Assembly: GCA_025934025.1 (NCBI GenBank)
Contig: JAICYU010000003.1
Location: forward strand, 1 to 46,770
Direction of reading: 5' to 3'
DNA length: 46,770 nt
From: Terriglobales bacterium
GTDB lineage: Bacteria > Acidobacteriota > Terriglobia > Terriglobales > Acidobacteriaceae
Below are positions 26,531 to 34,000 of the stretch, piece by piece. The notes under the pieces are model-generated. The model was given only the letters and a program-made list of their open reading frames with translations. It was not told where the DNA came from and ran no database searches. Numbering within the stretch: position 1 is the stretch's first letter; each line of letters starts with the position of its first letter. The translations under genes and the position numbers were made by a program.

Positions 26531-28057
26531 ATGACTCCTGAGCTTCTCGCCCGGTCTTTGCAGCAATTCCTTTCCGAATCGCGCAACGGTGTGGTGATCG
26601 AAGATGGTCAAACTCTGTTCGATCTGGCTGCTGCGCAATACTCCATCTCTGCTGAGCGCGGGCGTTGCTTGCTTCATTTGTGGTCGGAAGAGCGCAACCT
26701 CGTCCGTGAAGTTGTGGATGCAGAAGCGAAGAGCGGAGTGCTTGCCCTGAGCGTTTGCCGGTTTGCGCAAGCTCGTCCTCACAAACTCGAAATTTGGCGC
26801 GACCGCGATCGCCGCTCTCCATCCGCCAGAAACGTAGCCCGAAAAACATATGCGCGGTTGCTCGAGCGTGTGCTGCGTCGCCAATCCCTGGACTGGGCGC
26901 TGGACAAACCGGGGCTGGTCACAACCATGGACCTTGAGCAGACCTTTTCTCCGGTATATGCGCGTGGGCTGCTGCGCAAGGGGAACACTACATTTGCGGT
27001 GTTGGGAGTCAATCGCCAGGAGACCCAGGGCTCGATTGACGCCGCTGTGACGTTTGCCTTGATTTGGCTCGACGCCTGCCGCGACCGCGAAGCCGGACGT
27101 TCCGTTGTCCAGGGACTGCGTCTGTATCTTCCTGCCCATAGCTCCACTGCTGTGCAAATCCGGCTCGGGCATCTGAACCATCAGCTTGCCAAATTCCAGC
27201 TCTTTGAATTCGATGAGCGAGACGAATCCATCACCGATATTGACTGCTCCGACACCGGCAATATCGAAACGCGGCTGATGCGATGCCCGGATGCGGCGCA
27301 GGCGCGAGCACGGTTCGGCGCCAGCGTTCAACAAATCCTCGCTGCTGCACCACAGGCCGAAGTAGCAGTGCTCTCGCCGACTGAAATCGGCTTCCGGTTG
27401 TACGGCCTGGAGTTTGCACGGGCTCGGGTAGTGAACGTTCCCGGAACCTTCCAGGTTGAAGAAGAGGTCATCTTTGGAACTGCGGGATTTCAGGAGCGGC
27501 TCACGGAGGACAAGCAGGAAATATTCGAGCATTTTATTAAGACGCTTTCTTCCGCTCGTTGCGTCTCGGGTGATCGGCGCGACCCGCTTTGGCGCATGTA
27601 TCCTGAACGTTGGCTGGAATCGCTGGTCTTTCGCAATGTAGCCGCTGTTGATGGGCGCCTAAATCGCCAGCATGTGTATTCGCAGGTACCGGCATTCTCA
27701 GCCGCTGACCGCGCCATGATTGACGTGCTCACCTGCACGCGGGAAGGGCGCCTTGCAGTGCTTGAGTTGAAAGCCGACGAGGACATCAACCTGCCGCTTC
27801 AGGGGCTCGATTATTGGGCGCGGGTCCGCTGGCATCACAATAGGGGCGAGTTTCCGCAGTTCGGGTATTTTCCCGGAGTACATCTTTCTGATCGCCCGCC
27901 GCTGCTGTTTCTGGTTGCGCCTTCATTGCGCGTGCATCCGGCGCTCGACACCGTCCTGCGCTATTTCTCGCCCGAGATTGAATGGATGCTGGTGGGAGTG
28001 GATGAGCGGTGGCGAGAGGGCATTCGCGTGATCTACCGGAAATCGCCGGCTATCTGA
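26531..28057 (+). CDS. Unknown protein with C-terminal PD-(D/E)XK nuclease-like motif
   Basis: 508 residues, cytoplasmic, not recognised as a named family. The N-terminal 340 residues are mixed alpha/beta without a visible signature. From about 355 the order fits a PD-(D/E)XK core: a helix with E363 (PERWLESLVF), a hairpin with D398 (RAMIDVLTC), the strand with E412-x-K414 (LAVLELKAD), and a helix with Q424 (LQGLDYWARVRW). This resembles restriction or repair nucleases of the NucS/DUF91 type. Substrate and specificity are unknown. It is divergent from tldD and its stop is 7 nt from the convergent UvrC-like gene. The nuclease call is an inference from motif spacing. Confidence 0.85.
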   Translation: MTPELLARSLQQFLSESRNGVVIEDGQTLFDLAAAQYSISAERGRCLLHLWSEERNLVREVVDAEAKSGVLALSVCRFAQARPHKLEIWRDRDRRSPSARNVARKTYARLLERVLRRQSLDWALDKPGLVTTMDLEQTFSPVYARGLLRKGNTTFAVLGVNRQETQGSIDAAVTFALIWLDACRDREAGRSVVQGLRLYLPAHSSTAVQIRLGHLNHQLAKFQLFEFDERDESITDIDCSDTGNIETRLMRCPDAAQARARFGASVQQILAAAPQAEVAVLSPTEIGFRLYGLEFARARVVNVPGTFQVEEEVIFGTAGFQERLTEDKQEIFEHFIKTLSSARCVSGDRRDPLWRMYPERWLESLVFRNVAAVDGRLNRQHVYSQVPAFSAADRAMIDVLTCTREGRLAVLELKADEDINLPLQGLDYWARVRWHHNRGEFPQFGYFPGVHLSDRPPLLFLVAPSLRVHPALDTVLRYFSPEIEWMLVGVDERWREGIRVIYRKSPAI

Positions 28058-28064
28058 CCAGAGG

Positions 28065-29273
28065 TCACGAAGGCGCCTCGTCTTTTGATTGTTCGTCTTC
28101 CTTGGTAGTTTCGGTTTGCGTCTTTGGGCCCACAATTCTATTCGCAGCATTGAGCAGCTTACGCATTGGCAATTCGCCATCGGGTTTAGCAAAGATAATT
28201 TCGCCGGTCCTATGGCTGCGGTAGTACCAGCGTTTCAGGATTGCCAATTCTTCTGTCGTCTGCGTGACGGATGGGGGTCTTGTCGGAATCAGCGCATCCA
28301 GTGCCGCGCACAGGCTCTGCGCCAGAGGTTCCGCTTGGGCTTCCGATTCGACCGCGATTCTCAACGAGGCCGGCCCCAATAGTGCGCCTTGATGGAAGCG
28401 GAAGAGGGCGGCGGTATCTTTTTCGTTCGAAGGTTGAATCATTACAGCATCGAGTTTGTCCAGGCGGCGGCAAATCTCATCCGCGCCAGAGAGAATACTC
28501 TTAACCTTCATGATCCTGGCATGCTGCTGGGCCGCGGCTTCAAAGTCCAGAGCGGCAGAGAGTTGGTCGCGCTCGGCTTCCAGTTCTGCGATCAGCGATT
28601 CGCCGCCCGTATCGAAGTAGGCCTGCACGCGCGCTACCTCCGCCGCATACGCTTCATCAGTACAGCCTTTGAAGCATGGGGCCAGGCACATCTTCATCTC
28701 CGAATAAACACACCCAGGGAAGCCAGGATCGGGATGCAGCTCAAAGGTGCAGCGCCGGACCTTGAACAGGTCGAGCGAATCGTTCATGAAGTTTTCCGCC
28801 ACGCCTCGTGACCGGAAAGGACCATAGTAGAGCGACTGGGCGCCCGCCCGTCCCAGCCGGGTGGTGACGTACGCGCGCGGGTATGCATTCTCCAAATTCA
28901 GCTTGATTACCGGAGCAGGATGCAGGCGCAGCCGCTTCTGGTAAGTTTCAGGAAACTCTTGTCGCAAAAGGCGGCAAAGCAGCAGGGCAGATTCAAAGTC
29001 AGAGCCGGTCAGCGAATACTCGATGTGTGCCACCCGCTCACGCAAGTTCAGGCGTTTTGATTGCATTTCTGCCGGCGCAAGCAGACGGTGCAATCGCCTC
29101 CTGAGGTTGGCCGTCTTGCTGACGTAAGGTTCCGAGCCGCTCTCCGCCCCACGCAATGCAAACACTGCGGGGGCTGCCGAGAATTGTGAAAAGAACTCTG
29201 CAGGGTCATCAGGCGAGAATGGAACTACGATCGGGCGATCGAAAGTCCGCGCGCCCTGTTGTTTCGCGCTCAC
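28065..29273 (-). CDS. UvrC-like protein with degenerate GIY-YIG domain, no RNase H-like nuclease domain
   Basis: 402 residues resembling the N-terminal half of UvrC. A GIY-YIG-like region (about 34-117) keeps YVSKTANLRRRL, but the catalytic Glu of UvrC (in ALLLE) is C100 here, and YVG is YVS, so cleavage activity is probably lost. Four Cys (175, 188, 196, 200) match within one residue the spacing of the Fe-S ligands known in E. coli UvrC (154, 166, 174, 178). A UVR motif lies at about 225-260, where UvrC binds UvrB. The C-terminal RNase H-like and HhH domains are absent. It lies 9 nt after the DnaC-like ATPase in one operon. A regulator or decoy of UvrB is one possibility. Confidence 0.85.
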   Translation of the reverse strand: MSAKQQGARTFDRPIVVPFSPDDPAEFFSQFSAAPAVFALRGAESGSEPYVSKTANLRRRLHRLLAPAEMQSKRLNLRERVAHIEYSLTGSDFESALLLCRLLRQEFPETYQKRLRLHPAPVIKLNLENAYPRAYVTTRLGRAGAQSLYYGPFRSRGVAENFMNDSLDLFKVRRCTFELHPDPGFPGCVYSEMKMCLAPCFKGCTDEAYAAEVARVQAYFDTGGESLIAELEAERDQLSAALDFEAAAQQHARIMKVKSILSGADEICRRLDKLDAVMIQPSNEKDTAALFRFHQGALLGPASLRIAVESEAQAEPLAQSLCAALDALIPTRPPSVTQTTEELAILKRWYYRSHRTGEIIFAKPDGELPMRKLLNAANRIVGPKTQTETTKEDEQSKDEAPS

Positions 29274-29282
29274 AACTGGAGT

Positions 29283-30080
29283 TTAGCGGAAATTGGCGCT
29301 CTGGACCTTCTGCCGAAAATCAACGCCATCCATTTGCACTACTCGGCACATCTCGTGCAAGCGCGACCGCATGCGCTCGGTAATGCGGTCTCCCAACGTT
29401 TCGCCGCGGGCCGCGTTGCGTGAGGCCTCAGCGTGAGAGGTGCGCCCACTCTGCATTTCGCCAGGCCCAAGATTAGGAAAGTTGGTGGTAATGATCGTAG
29501 TCTTCCGCTCGTTATAACGGCTGTTGAGAATATGGCTTACTGTATCCCAGACCCATTCGCTGGGCTTCACCGCGCCGAGTTCATCCATTACCAGGACCTC
29601 AGCCTCAAAGATGGGCCGAAGAATTTCAAGCTCGGTGGTCTGTACGGTGGGATTGTACGAGTTCTGGATTTCCTTAAGCAGCTCGCGGTAATCGCAGAAC
29701 CGGCAGGGGACACCCTTGCTGCGCACTAACTCCTGAATGATTCCGACTGCAAGATGGGTTTTCCCGGTCCCGACGGGACCAATCACAAGAAGACCAGTTT
29801 TTTCGATTGGATACTCTTCAACGAACCGGCCGGCTGCCAGCCGCGCTGCTGCCAGCGAACGGTGCGCCCCGGAAAAATCGGTTGCGAAATCCGCAAGGGT
29901 GCAATGCTCGTAGCGGGATGGGATTCGCGCCGCGTTCAGCAATCGCTCTGCCCGGGCCTCATTGCGGCAGTCACAACGTGCCACCCGTTTTGCTTTTCCT
30001 GGAACTTCGACGGCCTTCCATCCGGTGCCGCAGCACAGCGGACATTCTGAAGGGGAAGGTTGTGGGGCAGGCGATCCCAT
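29283..30080 (-). CDS. DnaC/IstB-like ATP-binding protein with N-terminal zinc finger
   Basis: 265 residues. The N-terminus has a CxxC...CxC pattern (C13, C16, C36, C38), a putative zinc finger. A AAA+ domain follows: Walker A GPVGTGKTH (101-109), Walker B VLVMDELG (162-169), then ITTNF as sensor I. Helicase loaders of the DnaC/DnaI type and transposon IstB proteins share this layout. No transposase is nearby, so a helicase-loader-like role is likelier than IstB, but this is not settled. GGAG lies 8 nt before the ATG. First gene of the operon with the UvrC-like protein. Confidence 0.88.
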   Translation of the reverse strand: MGSPAPQPSPSECPLCCGTGWKAVEVPGKAKRVARCDCRNEARAERLLNAARIPSRYEHCTLADFATDFSGAHRSLAAARLAAGRFVEEYPIEKTGLLVIGPVGTGKTHLAVGIIQELVRSKGVPCRFCDYRELLKEIQNSYNPTVQTTELEILRPIFEAEVLVMDELGAVKPSEWVWDTVSHILNSRYNERKTTIITTNFPNLGPGEMQSGRTSHAEASRNAARGETLGDRITERMRSRLHEMCRVVQMDGVDFRQKVQSANFR

Positions 30081-30193
30081 GAGAGTTTCTCCGCTACGAA
30101 CATAGCATTGATTGGTTCAGCAAAGGTGCGCTTTGTGAGCCTCAGGAACTCTGTTGTTCACAGGATTTACACAGCGATTGCACACACATTGTC

Positions 30194-31042
30194 TTATCCA
30201 GACAACACGGCCACATCCGCTTTGTCCGCAGCATGCAGGACCTTCTCGCCCTCGAGCAGCAGGCAACGCTCTGCGTCAATTGCAAGGCAGGTTGCTCCGG
30301 CGCTTTGCATGGTTTCGACTGTTTTCACACCGATCACGGGAACATCAAATCTCATATCCTGATTTGGCTTGGCGACCTTGACGACTGTAAGGGCGCGGCT
30401 GAACACGGAGCTTTCGATGCCAGCGCTGCGCATAATTTCCCCAGCGCGCAGGATGGTTGCGTCAGTACCTTCCATCGCTTCCACGGCAACGCAAGCAGCT
30501 TCCGCAATCACGACGGTTTGGCCAATATCATATTGCGCCAAGTGGCGGGCCACGGCTCGGCCATACTCGGTATTGCGTATCTCGGCTTCGGTTGGTCGGC
30601 GTTTCGAAAGCACGCCGGGTTTGGCCAGAAGCGGCTCAAGAAACGAGGTGGAGCTAATGAGATGGATGCCTTCGTCTTCCAGGACCTTGGCTACGGCGCC
30701 GATGAGCGAATCGGTGTTGCGGGTTCCGAGGGAAAACAGCACCTTAGCTAAACGCCAGTCCGGCCGGATGCTGGAGAAGATCTGCTTGTGCTTGACCTGG
30801 CCGGCCATCACGGCGGTCTGTACGCCTTCTCGCTGGAAGGTCTCAATCAGCTTGCTCAGCTCGCCCAGAGAAAGCCAGTAAACAGCCTCTGCGCCATGTT
30901 GCTCGATGAGGGGAGAAGCCTCTTCTTTGATGGCAGCTACGACCACCTGAGCCCCCTGTGCACGGGCCGCATCGAGCAACAGCAGAGGGAAGCTCCCGTT
31001 ACCGGCGATCAAGCCAAGTTTTTGACCTGCTTGCACTTCCAC
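30194..31042 (-). CDS. lpxI: UDP-2,3-diacylglucosamine pyrophosphatase LpxI
   Basis: 282 residues. LpxI hydrolyses UDP-2,3-diacylglucosamine to lipid X and UMP in lipid A synthesis, replacing LpxH in many lineages. Recognisable blocks are LGLIAGNGSFPLLLLDAARA at the N-terminus, AGQVKHKQIF, SLIGAVAKVLEDEGI and, near the end, PNQDMRFDVPVIGVKTVE and AGATCLAIDA. It starts with a GTG. LpxA and FabZ lie upstream on the same strand, separated by about 390 nt that contain an opposite-strand gene, so it likely has its own promoter. Confidence 0.93.
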   Translation of the reverse strand: MEVQAGQKLGLIAGNGSFPLLLLDAARAQGAQVVVAAIKEEASPLIEQHGAEAVYWLSLGELSKLIETFQREGVQTAVMAGQVKHKQIFSSIRPDWRLAKVLFSLGTRNTDSLIGAVAKVLEDEGIHLISSTSFLEPLLAKPGVLSKRRPTEAEIRNTEYGRAVARHLAQYDIGQTVVIAEAACVAVEAMEGTDATILRAGEIMRSAGIESSVFSRALTVVKVAKPNQDMRFDVPVIGVKTVETMQSAGATCLAIDAERCLLLEGEKVLHAADKADVAVLSG

Positions 31043-31107
31043 AGTCTATCAGCCCCCAAAAAGGCATCCTTTGGCGCATCCTGGCATCTCATTCGTAACA
31101 CTGACTA

Positions 31108-31413
31108 ATGCGAAAGAGCGTACTCGTGAAGCACTTGGACAGCAACAATCTTGTTCCATTCCGGAAGCGGCTTGATGGGTTCCATCTGGTCGGAACCAGC
31201 TCAGAAGAAGAGGAGCAGATGGTGCAGGAAGTGGACCCGAATCTCCGGCCGGATGAGCAGAGCTATATACGGCATTATCTCTCTCGCGCCGATACGTTGC
31301 TGAACGGGACAGAATCTTCCGAAAGTAAGACGCCAAATAAGAACGTTCTGAAGGAATTTCCAGTGAAAGGCGTGGGCGAAGAAGAACCGGACGAACGTAA
31401 GAAGGCAGCCTAG
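31108..31413 (+). CDS. Small acidic hypothetical protein
   Basis: 101 residues, very hydrophilic, with a Glu-rich segment (SSEEEEQMVQEVDPN) and a charged C-terminus (VGEEEPDERKKAA). Its codon choice resembles its neighbours (many GAG, GAA, CTG and AAG), which favours a real gene. However, it has no Shine-Dalgarno, lies opposite to the lpx genes and matches no family I know. No better reading frame exists on the minus strand over this 390-nt gap. Confidence 0.5.
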   Translation: MRKSVLVKHLDSNNLVPFRKRLDGFHLVGTSSEEEEQMVQEVDPNLRPDEQSYIRHYLSRADTLLNGTESSESKTPNKNVLKEFPVKGVGEEEPDERKKAA

Positions 31414-31430
31414 CAGTAGCAAGCTTCTCT

Positions 31431-32204
31431 CTATTTCACTATCCCGCGCTCTGACGCTTCAATGAACCGCAGCAGCATCGCGACATCCTGTCCCTGATCG
31501 CCTTCTGCCCGCAGTTTCTCCAGTGCTTGCGTGGTATTCAGTTTTGAATTGAGCAGCACGCGAAAAGCGTGATGAATAAGGCGGATCCGTTCCTTGGAGA
31601 ATCCGCGCCGCTCCAGGCCGACCGCATTCAGGCCGTAGGTTTGGGTGTGGCGGGGAGTCACACATTTTGCGAACGGCAGTACATCTTTTGTGACAATGGT
31701 CAGACCGCCGATGTAGGCGTGCGTTCCGATGCGGACGAACTGATGAACCGGACATAGCGCGCCCACCACCGCCCAATCCTCTACTGTGACGTGACCGGCG
31801 AGAGTTGCCGCGTTCACCAGCATTACATGATCCCCCACGACGGAATCGTGGCCGATGTGGGAATAAGCCATCAGCAGCGTATGGCTTCCCACGCGGGTGA
31901 CGCCTCCGCCCTTGGCCGTCCCCCGGTTGATGGTGACGGACTCGCGGATTACGTTGTGGTCCCCGATCTCGACCGCGGTCTTCTCGCCTTTATAGCTTAT
32001 GTCCTGTGGCTCGATGCCAATGGCGGAGAAAGGAAATAGGCGATTGTGGGAGCCGAGCTTCGCGCGGCCGTGGATTACGACGTGAGACATCAGTTCGCAG
32101 TTTTCTCCCAGTTCCACGTCTGCGCCGACAAAGCAGAACGGTCCCACGGAACATGAGGCTGGAATTTTTGCTGAAGGATCAACAACTGCGCTTGGATGGA
32201 TCAT
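31431..32204 (-). CDS. lpxA: UDP-N-acetylglucosamine acyltransferase LpxA
   Basis: 257 residues. It catalyses the first step of lipid A synthesis, moving an acyl chain from ACP to UDP-GlcNAc. Left-handed beta-helix hexapeptide repeats span about 1-190 (IHPSAVVDPSAKIPASCSVG). The catalytic His is H119 in AYSHIGHDSVVGDHV, aligned with H125 of E. coli. The helical C-terminus follows (RLIHHAFRVLLNSKLNTTQA). It overlaps fabZ by 4 nt (32201-32204), so the two are translationally coupled, joining fatty acid and lipid A synthesis. Confidence 0.96.
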   Translation of the reverse strand: MIHPSAVVDPSAKIPASCSVGPFCFVGADVELGENCELMSHVVIHGRAKLGSHNRLFPFSAIGIEPQDISYKGEKTAVEIGDHNVIRESVTINRGTAKGGGVTRVGSHTLLMAYSHIGHDSVVGDHVMLVNAATLAGHVTVEDWAVVGALCPVHQFVRIGTHAYIGGLTIVTKDVLPFAKCVTPRHTQTYGLNAVGLERRGFSKERIRLIHHAFRVLLNSKLNTTQALEKLRAEGDQGQDVAMLLRFIEASERGIVK

Positions 32205-32740
32205 TCGGCAGGTTCGCCCTCGCCGCTGTCAGATGATTTCTGCCGGCCCACAAGCTGGCAGCTCAGGGTGGCGTCGCAAACCAGCTTGTCTCCGACCGAT
32301 GCCTTACCCGAGAGGCGGACCGCCACGTTCGCTCCAAGGGCTTTCCATGCAAGCATCTCCACCTCAATGCGCAACTGGTCGCCGGGAAGCACAGGACGGC
32401 GAAAACGGGCACGCTCGATCCCGGTGAAAACAATCAGCTTGCCGTGCCGGTCTTCAATCTCTGTGAGCAAAAGCGCGCCGCCCGCCTGGGCCATGGCCTC
32501 TACAATCAGGACTCCGGGCATGATGGGATAACCAGGGAAATGGCCCTGAAAAAACTGTTCGTTAATGGTGACGCTCTTAACGGCAACGATTCGCTTCCTG
32601 CGCTCGATCTCCACCACCCGGTCAATCAGCAGAAACGGATAGCGGTGCGGAAGTATGGCCTGAATCTGTGTAATGTCCAGAGGCGCGCTTTGAACTTCCG
32701 GCGGAGCCACAGCGCTGTTCGACTTTGCGGTTTCGTTCAT
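32201..32740 (-). CDS. fabZ: (3R)-hydroxyacyl-ACP dehydratase FabZ
   Basis: 179 residues. A hotdog dehydratase of type II fatty acid synthesis, with the catalytic His (H67) and Glu (E81) in GHFPGYPIMPGVLIVEAMAQ. The usual length is 140-155. The extra residues are a Ser/Ala/Pro-rich N-terminus of about 20 and a charged C-terminal tail (QKSSDSGEGEPAE). The other conserved block is ILPHRYPFLLIDRV. A perfect TATAAT sits 11 nt upstream of the ATG (32752-32757), leaving little leader. First gene of fabZ-lpxA. Confidence 0.96.
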   Translation of the reverse strand: MNETAKSNSAVAPPEVQSAPLDITQIQAILPHRYPFLLIDRVVEIERRKRIVAVKSVTINEQFFQGHFPGYPIMPGVLIVEAMAQAGGALLLTEIEDRHGKLIVFTGIERARFRRPVLPGDQLRIEVEMLAWKALGANVAVRLSGKASVGDKLVCDATLSCQLVGRQKSSDSGEGEPAE

Positions 32741-32751
32741 CGTGACCGCGA

Positions 32752-32757
32752 ATTATA
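32752..32757 (-). promoter_or_regulatory. Perfect -10 hexamer upstream of fabZ
   Basis: TATAAT on the minus strand, 11 nt before the ATG at 32740. No -35 is recognisable. If used, the leader is only about 5 nt. Confidence 0.45.
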
Positions 32758-32940
32758 GAAGATTTTGATGGGCCGCGCTGGGGCCTGCTTCTACTCTGGT
32801 TGAGCATCCAAGTTCCCATCTTGTGCCTTGTTCTACTTTCCTTTTGCACTCGGAGGAGTTTTTCAGAGAGCAGCAGCTTGGCTTGTGAATTGCAATTAGA
32901 TGAACCAGAACGCAATTCAGCCATTCCGGGGTCTCGCCAC

Positions 32941-33909
32941 ATGAAGTTCCATCATCTCTCTCCTACAACCACACTCCACCTGCTAGCCGCATTGTTCGCG
33001 ATTGCAATGTTGCCGGTTACCGCTTCAGCAACATGCCCTGAGCCTTCGTCGGCAGGTGTAAGAATCTGCCAGCCCAGCGCCAATTCAACGGTGTATCAGG
33101 TGCCGCACGTTGAGGTGGTCGCCAGCCCCTCTTCGGGCAGCATCAGCTCAACCAAAGTATTTATTGATGGCAAGCAGGCGCTCGAGAACTTTGGGTCGGG
33201 AGTGGACCTGTTTCCCGGAGGCCTGACCAACGGAACGCATCATCTGGTGATCAAAGCCACGGACGACTTCGGACGCACGTATCAGGCGAGCGAGTATTTC
33301 GGCGTTACGGGCAATCTGCCGAGCTCCTGCCATCCTTCTGCGATTGGGGTGCGCCTCTGCTCACCCACGCCGGGCGCGGTGATCTCACAGAATCTTGCAT
33401 TTGCGGTTGGATTTCGCGGAGCTACAACGATCACGCATGTCCGCGCGTTCGTAGACAACAAACTCATGGCGGACTTCGCTCCACCATTCGGTAATCCCGA
33501 TGAAATTTTTCCCGAGGTAGGGTCGGTCACTGCCGGCCTGCACATGCTGAAGATTACGGCTACGGATTCGGCCGGCCACACCTATCAAAGCAGCGCCGGA
33601 TTCAAGGCTTATTATGAAGGCGATTGCCCGCCAAAGGGAAATACCTGCACGCCGGGAATCTACATGAATGGCCCGTTTGATGGCGATGACGTGGCTACGA
33701 CCTTCCGCGTTTCCGCCAGCGTGGAGAACAACCCTGCGGCTATCAATGCAATGAAGGTGTATCTGAACGGGCATCAGGTGGCGCAGTCGTCAGGGCCGGT
33801 TCTGGACCAGAAGATTACGACGGCCAAAGGAACAAAAATCATAGTAATTCAGGCTTGGGACAGCGCGGGAAAGCTTTATCGCATCACTCAGAATGTAAAT
33901 GTCCAATAA
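32941..33909 (+). CDS. Secreted protein with three immunoglobulin-like repeats
   Basis: 322 residues from the ATG at 32941. A signal peptide (about 1-29, LLAALFAIAMLPVTASA) follows this codon, whereas the open frame 5' of it has no signal, so the longer reading is rejected. The mature part is three repeats of about 90-100 residues, each beginning with a Cys pair (CPEPSSAGVRIC, CHPSAIGVRLC, CPPKGNTC) and ending in a strand such as 'HHLVIKATDDFGRTYQAS' or 'HMLKITATDSAGHTYQSS'. These look like bacterial Ig-like modules with an N-terminal disulfide. An extracytoplasmic binding or scaffold function is probable; a ligand is not readable. Confidence 0.8.
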   Translation: MKFHHLSPTTTLHLLAALFAIAMLPVTASATCPEPSSAGVRICQPSANSTVYQVPHVEVVASPSSGSISSTKVFIDGKQALENFGSGVDLFPGGLTNGTHHLVIKATDDFGRTYQASEYFGVTGNLPSSCHPSAIGVRLCSPTPGAVISQNLAFAVGFRGATTITHVRAFVDNKLMADFAPPFGNPDEIFPEVGSVTAGLHMLKITATDSAGHTYQSSAGFKAYYEGDCPPKGNTCTPGIYMNGPFDGDDVATTFRVSASVENNPAAINAMKVYLNGHQVAQSSGPVLDQKITTAKGTKIIVIQAWDSAGKLYRITQNVNVQ

Positions 33910-33950
33910 GCTCTGGGCGTAAATAGCCGAGAGCGCTCCTTCGTCGGAAG

Positions 33951-33984
33951 AAAAACGGCAGGCCAACCAGCCTGCCGTTTTTGT
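33951..33984 (+). terminator. Rho-independent terminator
   Basis: A 13-bp perfect stem (33951-33963 with 33970-33982) around a 6-nt loop, with a T run at 33978-33982. It ends the Ig-repeat gene. The A run on the opposite side could also terminate minus-strand transcripts. Confidence 0.88.
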
Positions 33985-34000
33985 ATGATGGCAGGCTTCC

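Noticed and set aside
26504-27532. A 342-codon frame opposite the 508-residue gene
   Set aside because: The plus-strand protein has the nuclease-like motif and a better start context; the antisense frame is Leu/Gln-rich with no family.
29283-30080. IstB of an IS21-type insertion sequence
   Set aside because: The DnaC-like ATPase resembles IstB in its AAA+ core, but there is no IstA transposase, no terminal repeats and no target duplication, and it has an N-terminal zinc finger and an operon partner.
31201-31422. A minus-strand small gene opposite 31108-31413
   Set aside because: The product is Phe/Leu/His-rich nonsense with no start signal; the plus-strand frame has more natural codon usage.
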